Of a stretch of 64,000 nucleotides of DNA, positions 9,450 through 16,876 are shown piece by piece. Each line of letters begins with the position of its first letter. Within the stretch, counting starts at the first letter, position 1. The translations under genes and the position numbers were made by a program. Where the stretch lies: assembly GCA_016183765.1 (NCBI GenBank), contig JACPEA010000001.1, positions 62,001-126,000 of the forward strand. Direction: 5' to 3'. A model generated the notes under the pieces. It had not been told where the DNA came from. It made no database searches and was given only the letters and a program-made list of their open reading frames with translations. Source of the DNA: Bacteroidota bacterium. GTDB lineage: Bacteria; Bacteroidota; Bacteroidia; Chitinophagales; Chitinophagaceae.

Positions 9450-9669
9450 GGGTTAAAGAGGTTAAAATGGGTTAAAAAGGTTAAATAAAAGGGTTGAAGA
9501 GGTTAAAATAGTTTAAAGTAGGTTAAGGGTGGGACTGTTAATTGGCACGATACAACCCTGTTTATCCACCCCCTACGATTTTCCTCCTTTTCACCCCTTT
9601 TAACTATTTTAACCCATTTTAACCTCTTTTAACTCTCTTTAACTCCCTTTAACCTTTTTAACTACTTTA
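9450..9669. repeat. intergenic GGTTAAA word array in two inverted arms
   Basis: Bases 9450-9535 contain many copies of GGTTAAA and variants, mostly spaced 7-9 bases apart. Bases 9595-9669 contain the complementary words (TTTTAACC, TTTAACTC). A 21-base stretch, 9457-9477, is perfectly complementary to 9607-9627, so the transcript could fold into a long A+U-rich hairpin. No coding potential is seen. It fills the gap between the response regulator and lepB. Confidence 0.85.
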
Positions 9670-9681
9670 CCCCTAAAGGGA

Positions 9682-9689
9682 TATTTTTG
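9682..9689 (+). promoter_or_regulatory. -7 box upstream of lepB
   Basis: TATTTTTG matches TAnnTTTG exactly, 19 bases before the ATG at 9709. No clear -33 TTTG lies at the right distance, because that position falls in the repeat array. Confidence 0.45.
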
Positions 9690-9708
9690 TTACACTTAAT
9701 CACAAACT

Positions 9709-11217
9709 ATGGGTTTACTTGTATTCATTATCGGAGTTATTGGCTGGCACGTGGGTATGTATGGTATGTTCAAAAAAGCGGGTATCGAGCCCTGGAAAGC
9801 GTTGGTGCCTTTTTACAATACCTGGCTGATCGTTGAAAAAACAGCTATCCGTAAATATTGGTTCTGGTTGCAGCTGATCCCTATCGCGGGCCAGTTCATC
9901 ACCATCTGGATCACGATCATTTTTGTGATGCACTTCAAGAAGGTGGACCTGATAGCCCATACGCTGACCGTATTCTTTCCTTTTATCTATTTCCCTTATC
10001 TCGGTTTTTCTGAAAAAGAAAAATGGTATGGTGGCGAGATACTGAAGCATTACCACAAACCCGCTTCGCGCGAGTGGATCGATGCCGGTGTGTTTGCCGT
10101 TGTTGCAGCCACCATCATCCGGACCTTTGTATTTGAGGCTTATGTGATCCCGACAGGCAGTATGGAGAAAACCCTGCTCATCAACGATTTCCTCTTTGTG
10201 AACAAGATGAGTTACGGGGCGCGCATACCGCAAACGCCGGTATCTTTTCCGTTTGTACATAATACCATGCCTTTCAGCAAAACGCTTCCTTCGTACATCA
10301 GACAGATACAACTTCCGTATAAACGTTTACCGGCATTCACAGAAGTAAAAAGAAATGACGTGGTAGTATTCAATTTCCCTGCGGGAGATACCATCATCAA
10401 CCTGCCCGAGTACGGCAGCGCCAATCCTTATTATGATGTGCTTCGGTTCACCTACCGGGGAGACCGCGAGGCTTTTGCGCAATCAGGCCTGCCCTTGCTG
10501 GTACACCCGATGGATAAAACGGATAATTATATCAAACGTTGTGTGGCCATCAGTGGCGATGTGTTACAGGTGAAAAATGGTACGCTCTTCGTGAATAATC
10601 TGCCCGCATACCTGCCTCCGGCTTCGCAAAGCGATTACCTGGTGGAGACCAACGGCACCAATTTTTCGGAAGAGTTCCTGCGGGAGGAGCTGGGGATCGA
10701 TATCGACAATCCCGGCGACCAGGTTCGTACCATCGATAAACCCGGAACCCTGATCTTTAACCTTACGCCGGAAGAGTTACAGAAAATAAAGAAACAACCC
10801 AATGTAAAAGCAGTGGCTCCATATTCCGACAACCAGATCGGTATCACTTTCCCCAATGACGAGACCAACTTCCCGTGGACGGTTGATAATTATGGCCCAC
10901 TCACCGTTCCCAAGAAAGGAGATGTGATCACATTAAGCCCGCAGAACATTGCCCTGTACCGCCGCCTGATCAGTAACTATGAAAACAACCAGCTGGAAGA
11001 AGCCAACGGTAAATTCATCATCAACGGAAAAGAGACGAACACCTATACCATCAAATACAATTATTACTGGATGATGGGCGATAACCGCCACCGCAGCCAG
11101 GACAGCCGCTTCTGGGGTTTTGTTCCCGAAACACATGTGGTAGGTAAAGCTTCACTAATCTGGTTCAGCTGGGACAAAGGTCCACGCTGGAAGCGTTTGT
11201 TCAATGGGATAAAATAA
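9709..11217 (+). CDS. lepB: signal peptidase I, long Bacteroidota form
   Basis: This inner-membrane serine protease removes signal peptides from exported proteins. At 502 residues it is much longer than the 324-residue E. coli enzyme. Residues 1-120 hold several hydrophobic helices, an extra membrane domain. A further membrane segment (about 125-145) precedes the catalytic serine S151 in PTGSMEKTL; the catalytic lysine is K276 in YIKRCVAISGD. A large insert of roughly 150 residues separates this from the C-terminal box MMGDNRHRSQDSRFWG. All catalytic boxes are intact. A terminator at 11239-11271 follows. Confidence 0.95.
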   Translation: MGLLVFIIGVIGWHVGMYGMFKKAGIEPWKALVPFYNTWLIVEKTAIRKYWFWLQLIPIAGQFITIWITIIFVMHFKKVDLIAHTLTVFFPFIYFPYLGFSEKEKWYGGEILKHYHKPASREWIDAGVFAVVAATIIRTFVFEAYVIPTGSMEKTLLINDFLFVNKMSYGARIPQTPVSFPFVHNTMPFSKTLPSYIRQIQLPYKRLPAFTEVKRNDVVVFNFPAGDTIINLPEYGSANPYYDVLRFTYRGDREAFAQSGLPLLVHPMDKTDNYIKRCVAISGDVLQVKNGTLFVNNLPAYLPPASQSDYLVETNGTNFSEEFLREELGIDIDNPGDQVRTIDKPGTLIFNLTPEELQKIKKQPNVKAVAPYSDNQIGITFPNDETNFPWTVDNYGPLTVPKKGDVITLSPQNIALYRRLISNYENNQLEEANGKFIINGKETNTYTIKYNYYWMMGDNRHRSQDSRFWGFVPETHVVGKASLIWFSWDKGPRWKRLFNGIK

Positions 11218-11238
11218 CTATCTTTAGAACACGGAAGG

Positions 11239-11271
11239 GTCCTCAGAGCATTGTGCTGTGAGGACTTTTTT
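11239..11271 (+). terminator. intrinsic terminator after lepB
   Basis: A 12-bp stem with one mismatch (GTCCTCAGAGCA / TGCTGTGAGGAC), a 3-base loop and six T residues. cdd starts only 18 bases later. Confidence 0.9.
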
Positions 11272-11289
11272 GTCTAAATATGTTTCGTT

Positions 11290-11775
11290 ATGAGCCAGGA
11301 GAAATTCAGTTTTGATTTTGAAGTGTATGCCTCCATTGATGATCTTGCGGCAGCCGATATGGCTTTACTGCGCGATGCACAGGCCGCTACAGCCATTGCC
11401 TATGTTCCCTATTCGCATTTTCAGGTAGGCGCCATGGCCCTGTTGGCCAATGGGCAGAAAGTAGCGGGCAGCAACCAGGAAAATGCAAGTTATCCCGTGG
11501 GTATCTGCGCAGAAAGGGTGTTGTTATCAGCAGTATCCTCTTTATATCCCGGTGTCGCTGTTGAAACCATCGCCATCAGTTACCAGGCTGAATCAGGTAA
11601 AAGCGACCGGCCCATTTCGCCCTGCGGTATCTGTCGGCAGACATTGGTTGAATACGAGAGCCGCTTCCAGCATCCCATCCGTTTGATATTAGGTGGCAAG
11701 GAAGGAAAGGTCTGGATATTTCCTAAATCAAGCTTGTTGCTGCCGTTTGGTTTTACGGGGGAAGACCTGGGGTAA
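11290..11775 (+). CDS. cdd: cytidine deaminase
   Basis: This zinc enzyme deaminates cytidine and deoxycytidine in pyrimidine salvage. The 161 residues show the zinc and catalytic motif CAE (73-75, in NASYPVGICAERVLL) and the second zinc motif PCGIC (111-115). The N-terminal substrate region YVPYSHFQVGA is also present. The length fits the homotetrameric class. The ATG at 11290 follows the lepB terminator, so a separate promoter is expected; TATGTTTC at 11280-11287 is a near match to the -7 consensus. Confidence 0.95.
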   Translation: MSQEKFSFDFEVYASIDDLAAADMALLRDAQAATAIAYVPYSHFQVGAMALLANGQKVAGSNQENASYPVGICAERVLLSAVSSLYPGVAVETIAISYQAESGKSDRPISPCGICRQTLVEYESRFQHPIRLILGGKEGKVWIFPKSSLLLPFGFTGEDLG

Positions 11776-12012
11776 TCATTATGTTTCTTCACAGTAATTA
11801 CGGCGTTATGCAACCGAATTTGAATAACACTACAATAACAGGAAAGATACGGACGTAGAGAAATTTGGGATAGCTACAAATGGAGCAGATACAAATAGGC
11901 TGAGGTAGATATTTTGATATAAAAGTGATAAGATATTGAAAATCATAATGTTGTCATTTGTAAAATTAGGGATAAAAAATTGTCAGATGTGTGCACCGGT
12001 ATTTTATTACTT

Positions 12013-12021
12013 TAACTTTGC
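12013..12021 (+). promoter_or_regulatory. -7 box upstream of the HicBA-like pair
   Basis: TAACTTTGC matches the TAnnTTTGC form exactly, 22 bases before the first ATG of the pair. No well-placed -33 TTTG is visible. The surrounding gap (11776-12043) is A+T-rich and holds no other recognisable feature. Confidence 0.5.
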
Positions 12022-12043
12022 ATAACAACTTATTTTAAGGATT

Positions 12044-12439
12044 ATGGGACGCTTGCGAATAGAAAAAACATCAAATTCCGGCAACGATGAAATCCGCGTT
12101 AACAGAGACGGGGTTTCCGGCAGAATATGTATAAATGAATTTCAGGATAAGGATACACTTCAATATGTGTATTACTGCCCTTCATTTGAAGTAAGCGGAT
12201 ATGGAGAAACCAAAGAATTAGCTTTTGAAATGGTTGAATCCTCAATCGAAGATTTCTTTGAGTATTTACTGGGGTTATCGCTGCATAAAAGAGAAGCTGA
12301 ATTGGCGAAATTGGGATGGAAAAAGCAAAGCATCTTTAATAAACGATATTCAAAAGCATTTGTGGATGGGAATGGTGAATTGCAGAATTTCAATGCAGTG
12401 GATAATAAAGTTGAAAGACTCACCTTAGTAGCTGCATAA
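12044..12439 (+). CDS. HicB-like antitoxin
   Basis: A 131-residue protein whose central part (about 20-70, GRICINEFQDKDTLQYVYYC, then SGYGETKELAFEMVESSIED) resembles the partly degraded RNase H-like fold of HicB antitoxins. The C-terminal third (KLGWKKQSI onward) is unlike the usual ribbon-helix-helix or XRE DNA-binding part, so autoregulation is uncertain. It is separated by 2 bases from a HicA-like toxin gene. The order antitoxin then toxin is the reverse of the classic hicA-hicB arrangement. The gene is visibly richer in A+T than its neighbours, as expected for a recently acquired module. Identification rests mainly on the partner. Confidence 0.65.
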   Translation: MGRLRIEKTSNSGNDEIRVNRDGVSGRICINEFQDKDTLQYVYYCPSFEVSGYGETKELAFEMVESSIEDFFEYLLGLSLHKREAELAKLGWKKQSIFNKRYSKAFVDGNGELQNFNAVDNKVERLTLVAA

Positions 12440-12441
12440 AT

Positions 12442-12669
12442 ATGTTTAAGCCTGTCCCTACAAAGTGTTGGGAAAACTTTCTTACACTTCATGGATTTAA
12501 ATATAATCGAACAAAAGGAAGTCATGACCAGTGGATAAAGAATAATCATAGAACTATTCCTGTTAGGGGAAATGAGAAGCAGGTTCCACCCTTGCATATT
12601 AAAACAGGGTGTTTTTCGATAGGGTGCTCAACCGATGACTTTTATAGCTGGGCAGCAGAAAATTGCTAA
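12442..12669 (+). CDS. HicA-like mRNA interferase toxin
   Basis: A 75-residue protein of the HicA/YcfA type: a small double-stranded-RNA-binding-like fold that cleaves mRNA in translation-independent fashion. Visible landmarks are GFKYNRTKGSHDQW (about 18-31), whose histidine corresponds to the catalytic His of the family, and RTIPVRGNEKQVPPLHIKTG (about 37-56), the conserved second strand and helix. The length is close to the usual 60-80. It follows the antitoxin after 2 bases, consistent with coupled translation. The C-terminal portion includes several cysteines of unknown relevance. Confidence 0.75.
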   Translation: MFKPVPTKCWENFLTLHGFKYNRTKGSHDQWIKNNHRTIPVRGNEKQVPPLHIKTGCFSIGCSTDDFYSWAAENC

Positions 12670-12717
12670 TAATCCTAATGGCTGCATTCAGTAGCCTTAA
12701 TTTAATTGGCGGTTTGG

Positions 12718-14775
12718 TTATCTGATTAGAACCGTTGTTCCTTTCAATGATATTTTCTGCTGCGAATTCCGGTCTGTATAATCAAGCGTCCATACATAGG
12801 TACCGCTGGATTGCGGTTGACTGTTTACGCGGCCGTCCCATTTACGTGTCCAGTCCCTGCTTTCAAAGATCACCTGTCCAAAACGGTTGTAGATCCTGAA
12901 TACCAGGTTATCTGCCTTAAAGGCATTCAAAGGGTAGAGATAATCATTTAATCCATCTCCATTCGGTGTAAAGGCCGAAGGAACCGCAATATAACAGCTG
13001 GCCAGTACAGTGATCATTTTGTAGGCAGTGTCGGCACAATTGTATGCGTTGGTAGCCACCAGTCGCACAGGGTAGTTGTTGCGCCTTCCGGTCAGGGGAT
13101 AGGATTGTGGTCCGGGAACCTGCAGCGTACTGGTAACACCATTACCAAAGGTCCAGTACCAGCCGGTGGTATTGGCTGAACTCCTGTCTGTAAAATGCAG
13201 GGTATCGGTAGGACATAACGTATCGGCCACCGCAAACCCAGCTTTTACCGTATGGTCTTCGAACAGGAAACTGCTGCGCACACTATCGCTGCAGAAGCCA
13301 TTGCTTACAGACAGTTGCAGCTGGTGGGTGCCGAATGCTTTTGATATGTATACCGGGTTCTGCAGGTTGCTGAAGGGAAGACTGTCGATGCTCCAGCGCC
13401 ATTGTGTGGTACCCCCGTAGCCATTGTGGGTAAGATACAGGGTATCTGATTTGCAACCGGTGGCAACCAGGGCCTGGTGATCTGCCGTAGTGATATTTTT
13501 GGTGGTAAAGGAAAGGGTAGACCCGACCGGAGTGGTGAGGCCGCACTCATCTATCAGCGGATTGCCATCAGAGCCGTTTTTCAGCAGGATGGTGAAGGTC
13601 CCATTGGTACGGATAGGGGCGGCCAATACGATGCGAACTACGGTACTGACCCCATTGCTGCAAATACCCGAAGCACTTTTCACGGTTACAGCGGCAGGGC
13701 CTGTAATGCTGAAATCACTGCCATCGGCTGCTATGGAACTGCAGGCCATGGGTTTGCTGAACACCAGTTGCAGGGTATCTTTACTGCACACAACGGGGGT
13801 GATACTATCCATGGGAGTGGGTACCAGGGCTATAAAACGAAGGTTGGCATTGTCTCCCGGAACGAGTGCGTTGTCGCAATTGTCGGTGAGTGTATTCCCG
13901 TCCGTTCCTATTTTGGCAGTGATGGTGTAGGTTCCGGGTGATAAGGGATTATCGAGTGTAACCAGGATAGAATCCGAATCAAACCCACGGGAACAACCCA
14001 CACCTGAAGCGGCAATGATATTTCTGGATGCCGCTCCGCTGATGGTAAAATCGGAACCATTGGGTGCAATGGAACTACAGTTTACACGACTCGAGAGTTT
14101 GATCATTACCTGTGTACCATCACAGATCGCATAGGCGTTGGCAATTTTGGGTATCACCGGGTTAACAATGCTGGCAGTACCGCCTCCAGGCTGCCCGTTT
14201 GAAAAAGCAAGGGTGTAACCCACTTCACTGGTTTGGCCGGCGGCAAGAAAATGACTTACCAGCAGCAGGTATTCATGACCAGCGATCAGATCTGGCATTT
14301 TGGCAAATGCCGACAAATTTTGCGACGGAATGGAAGCACAGGAAAATACAGAAGTTCCAGCTGCTGATGCCCCGGTGGGGCCATAAGTGCCTACCCAGTT
14401 CGCTGTAATAATCAGGGAGGGATCCTTGAACACGTCCATCGGGTCGTGTCCGGTGATATCGAAGAGTTGCCAGTCGTAATCTTCTGGTATGGTATTCAGG
14501 GGCGTGATCACAAAACCCAGTGTGCCGGAGGTATAACAGGTAAACTTATACCAGTAAGGATTGGCGGTAGAAAAATTGCTGTTTCCGCAACCTTTTGCCG
14601 GAACATTCCCATTGCTGCAAAGAGGTACTGTTTTTTGTGTAAAAGTGGTTGCTCCGCAAACCGGGAAAGCGGTAGTGGGTAATTGCCCAAGTGCCGTGCA
14701 TACCTGTGCATGACTTGTTATTTTGAAACAGGATACCAACCATAAAAGAAATAGGATTCTGCTAACCTGGCGCAT
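12718..14775 (-). CDS. secreted PKD-type protein with T9SS type B sorting domain
   Basis: A 685-residue exported protein. The signal peptide covers about 1-23 (ITSHAQ). A cysteine-rich N-terminal region (25-200) resembles those of gliding-associated surface proteins. Two repeated beta-domains follow (about 205-430, each with the theme SSIA.DGSDF.I.G) and a PKD-like domain (about 515-590, GWYWTFGNGVTST). The C-terminal domain starts AVPSAFTPNGDGLNDYLYP and ends LKGTTVLIR, the CHU_C/gliding-motility type B signal that directs proteins through the type IX secretion system to the cell surface. The role is probably adhesive or structural (inference). An octamer repeat region lies upstream of its start. 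Confidence 0.9.
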   Translation of the reverse strand: MRQVSRILFLLWLVSCFKITSHAQVCTALGQLPTTAFPVCGATTFTQKTVPLCSNGNVPAKGCGNSNFSTANPYWYKFTCYTSGTLGFVITPLNTIPEDYDWQLFDITGHDPMDVFKDPSLIITANWVGTYGPTGASAAGTSVFSCASIPSQNLSAFAKMPDLIAGHEYLLLVSHFLAAGQTSEVGYTLAFSNGQPGGGTASIVNPVIPKIANAYAICDGTQVMIKLSSRVNCSSIAPNGSDFTISGAASRNIIAASGVGCSRGFDSDSILVTLDNPLSPGTYTITAKIGTDGNTLTDNCDNALVPGDNANLRFIALVPTPMDSITPVVCSKDTLQLVFSKPMACSSIAADGSDFSITGPAAVTVKSASGICSNGVSTVVRIVLAAPIRTNGTFTILLKNGSDGNPLIDECGLTTPVGSTLSFTTKNITTADHQALVATGCKSDTLYLTHNGYGGTTQWRWSIDSLPFSNLQNPVYISKAFGTHQLQLSVSNGFCSDSVRSSFLFEDHTVKAGFAVADTLCPTDTLHFTDRSSANTTGWYWTFGNGVTSTLQVPGPQSYPLTGRRNNYPVRLVATNAYNCADTAYKMITVLASCYIAVPSAFTPNGDGLNDYLYPLNAFKADNLVFRIYNRFGQVIFESRDWTRKWDGRVNSQPQSSGTYVWTLDYTDRNSQQKISLKGTTVLIR

Positions 14776-14801
14776 AAGTGTAAAAGTATTGCATTCGGAG
14801 A

Positions 14802-14952
14802 AGATGAACAGATGAACAGATGAGCAAGGAACCGATGAATGGGTGGGTTGTAGCCGGCGCTATCAGAACTTATCTCTTGTATTCCTTGCTCCTCCGTTCC
14901 TTGTTCATCTGTTCTTTATTCGTCTGTTCAGCTGTTCCTTGTTCATCTGTTC
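14802..14952. repeat. intergenic octamer array AGATGAAC with inverted arm
   Basis: Bases 14802-14832 carry AGATGAAC-type octamers in tandem. The opposite-sense words (GTTCATCT, GTTCCTT) recur through 14884-14952, and GTTCCTTGTTCATCTGTTC occurs twice, at 14896-14914 and 14934-14952. The same 19-mer is found again at 47290-47308. The last two bases overlap the stop codon of ogt. The array lies 3' of ogt and 5' of the T9SS gene, both on the minus strand. Confidence 0.85.
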
Positions 14953-15448
14953 AAAACAGCGTCTGCACCCCATGCGCTATCTTGAATTCATGTCCCAGTA
15001 ACCATTTTTTGCGCCACATGCCACCTGAGTAACCGGTCAGGGACCGGTCGCTGCCGATAACGCGGTGGCAGGGAACGATGATGGCCACATGGTTCTTGCC
15101 GTTGGTGCTGGCTGCCGCGCGGATCACTTTGGGATCGCCGAGTCGTTTGGCGAGGTCCATATAACTGATGGTTTTACCATAGGCGATCTCCATCAGTTCG
15201 CCCCATACCCTTGTCTGGAATTCAGTGCCTTCCTGGTGTACAGGAATGTTAAAATTCCGGCGGGTGCCATGAAAGTATTCGATCAGCTGTTCGGTACACT
15301 GGTGCATGATTTCCGTGATACCCGGCTCGCCATGGGCCAGCTGGTCTGGATTGTCTACAAAGGTCAGCTCACCAATATACTGGTCGGTGCCACCGATCTG
15401 CAGCAGGCCGATCGGGCTCTCATAATACGTGTAATGCAGTTCGTTCAT
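14951..15448 (-). CDS. ogt: methylated-DNA--protein-cysteine methyltransferase
   Basis: This suicide repair protein transfers the methyl group of O6-methylguanine to its own cysteine. At 165 residues it has the active-site motif IVPCHRV with acceptor C127, the helix-turn-helix segment with TEFQTRVWGELMEIAYGKTISY, and R110, the arginine that flips the base. The residue before the strand is N119-H120 rather than the common N-P. It lacks the Ada N-terminal domain. It forms a two-gene unit with csaA, which ends 2 bases upstream of this start, and it runs into the octamer array at its 3' end. Confidence 0.95.
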   Translation of the reverse strand: MNELHYTYYESPIGLLQIGGTDQYIGELTFVDNPDQLAHGEPGITEIMHQCTEQLIEYFHGTRRNFNIPVHQEGTEFQTRVWGELMEIAYGKTISYMDLAKRLGDPKVIRAAASTNGKNHVAIIVPCHRVIGSDRSLTGYSGGMWRKKWLLGHEFKIAHGVQTLF

Positions 15449-15450
15449 GG

Positions 15451-15780
15451 CTAAGCAATACGTTGTCCATCCCGGACCGGTTTGTCCGGCTGCAATAAAA
15501 TTACCTGATTATTCTCATCATATACACCCAGTACCAAACATTCGCTAAAAAAATTGGCGATCTGTTTGGGCGGAAAGTTAACCACCGCGATTACCTGCCT
15601 GTTAATCAGCTGTTCTTTGGTATAATGATGGGTGATCTGGGCAGAAGAATTTTTGATACCCAGCGGCCCGAAATCAATGCGTAGCTGGTAAGCAGGCTTT
15701 TTTGCCTTGGGAAAATCAGTAACTTCAAGTATGGTTCCGCTGCGGATCTCTATTTTTTCAAAATCATCCCAGTTGATCAT
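15451..15780 (-). CDS. csaA: tRNA-binding domain protein, CsaA-like
   Basis: A 109-residue OB-fold protein of the EMAP-II/CsaA type. Landmarks are FEKIEIRSGTIL (8-19), the family start around beta-strand 1, KPAYQLRIDFG, and VNFPPKQIANFFSECLVLG (67-85), where the last strand and helix are formed. CsaA-type proteins are homodimers that bind tRNA and have chaperone-like, export-related activity. The length and motifs agree with the 110-residue bacterial form, not the C-terminal domain of methionyl-tRNA synthetase. It is cotranscribed with ogt (2-base gap). Confidence 0.9.
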   Translation of the reverse strand: MINWDDFEKIEIRSGTILEVTDFPKAKKPAYQLRIDFGPLGIKNSSAQITHHYTKEQLINRQVIAVVNFPPKQIANFFSECLVLGVYDENNQVILLQPDKPVRDGQRIA

Positions 15781-15793
15781 AAGCTAATTTGAA

Positions 15794-15880
15794 AATTTGA
15801 AAATGTGTAAATTTGAAAATAAGAAGAATAAATAGGAGGGTCCTCATTTTCAAATTCTCAAATTAACACATTTTCAAATT
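15794..15880. repeat. inverted arms of AATTTGAAAATGTGT words
   Basis: Arm 15794-15820 matches the reverse complement of 15854-15880 at 25 of 27 positions. Within each arm the word AATTTGAAAAT is repeated. It fills the divergent gap between csaA (minus) and the OsmC gene (plus). Confidence 0.8.
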
Positions 15881-15908
15881 ACTCTTTTACATCTAAAATC
15901 AAGTACAC

Positions 15909-16319
15909 ATGAAACGCACAGCAACTGCCATCTGGAATGGATCGGGCAAAGAAGGTAAGGGTACTCTTTCTACCCAAAGTACGGTTTTGAGCAATACACA
16001 ATACTCTTATCTCTCCCGTTTTGAACAGGGTGTGGGCACCAATCCCGAAGAACTCATGGCCGCTGCCCATGCCGGCTGTTTTACCATGAAATTGGCGTTT
16101 GTGCTGGGTGCCGCCGGTTTTACACCCGATAGCCTGGAGACCAGCTGCGTTATCTCATTGGAAGAAGGAGTGATCACCCGGTCAGCCCTTTCTGTAAAAG
16201 CGAAAGTGTCCGGTATCAGTGCAGAAAAGTTCCAGGAATGTGCGGCAGATGCCAAGGCTAACTGTCCCGTAAGCAAAGTCTACCAGATGGAGATCACGCT
16301 GGAAGCAGCTTTGGTATAG
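15909..16319 (+). CDS. OsmC family peroxiredoxin
   Basis: A 136-residue thiol peroxidase of the OsmC branch, which reduces organic hydroperoxides in the cytoplasm. The two redox cysteines are at C57 (MAAAHAGCFTMKL) and C119 (KANCPVSK), the classic OsmC spacing. The N-terminal segment KRTATAIWNGSGKEGKGTL is the typical OsmC opening, which separates it from Ohr. An extra cysteine, C80, is not conserved in the family. A second, distinct OsmC-like gene lies at 28213-28617. Confidence 0.93.
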   Translation: MKRTATAIWNGSGKEGKGTLSTQSTVLSNTQYSYLSRFEQGVGTNPEELMAAAHAGCFTMKLAFVLGAAGFTPDSLETSCVISLEEGVITRSALSVKAKVSGISAEKFQECAADAKANCPVSKVYQMEITLEAALV

Positions 16320-16332
16320 TTCCCGAAAAGTC

Positions 16333-16421
16333 CAACGTTGTTCCGGGACAGAAAAGCATGAGAAATCTCATGCTTTGGCGGTGGTTTTCTCTATAGCTTA
16401 GCTGTATCCGAAACAACGTTG
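16333..16421. repeat. nested inverted repeats between osmC-like and GNAT genes
   Basis: Outer arms CAACGTTGTTCCGG (16333-16346) and CCGAAACAACGTTG (16408-16421) pair at 13 of 14 positions. Inside is a perfect 11-bp hairpin at 16353-16376 (AAAGCATGAGA / TCTCATGCTTT, 2-base loop). The TCCCG at 16321-16325 could instead pair with CGGGA at 16345-16349, so two alternative folds exist. No T-run follows the inner hairpin, so it is not a plain terminator. Confidence 0.7.
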
Positions 16422-16435
16422 CTAAAACCAATTTT

Positions 16436-16876
16436 ATGAATATCCGTAAAGCGCAGCTGGAAGATGTTGGTGCATTGGCCGGATTATTTGACCAGTACAG
16501 GATCTTTTATCAACAGCACTCCGATATTGAAGCTGCCAAACAATTCCTTACCGACAGGATCCGGAATAAAGAGTCAGAGATCTTCCTGGCTTTCCTGGAT
16601 GGTAAACTGGTAGGTTTTACACAACTCTATCCCGTATTTTCTTCGATCGGCCTGAAACGGTCATGGGTGCTGAACGACCTGTATGTGGTCACTGAGTCGC
16701 GCGGTTCCGGTGCAGCGGATGCTTTGCTGAAAGCGGCACAGAACCTGGGCGCCGATACTTCTAGCCAATGGCTGGTATTACAGACGGCCTGTCACAACCA
16801 CCGTGCACAACGGGTATATGAGCGCAACCTGTGGGAGAAAGATGAAGAGTTCTTAACCTATTACTACCGCTACTGA
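16436..16876 (+). CDS. GNAT family N-acetyltransferase
   Basis: A 146-residue acetyl-CoA-dependent acyltransferase. The GNAT core is visible: MNIRKAQLEDVGALAGLFDQY (beta-1/alpha-1), LDGKLVGFTQLYP (beta-2/3), VLNDLYVVTESRGSGAADALL (motif A, with the pyrophosphate-binding region R-G-S-G-A) and LQTACHNHRAQRVYERN (motif B). The family acts on small molecules or protein N-termini, and the substrate cannot be told from sequence. Its last 7 bases overlap the convergent gene at 16870-17757. Confidence 0.92.
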   Translation: MNIRKAQLEDVGALAGLFDQYRIFYQQHSDIEAAKQFLTDRIRNKESEIFLAFLDGKLVGFTQLYPVFSSIGLKRSWVLNDLYVVTESRGSGAADALLKAAQNLGADTSSQWLVLQTACHNHRAQRVYERNLWEKDEEFLTYYYRY

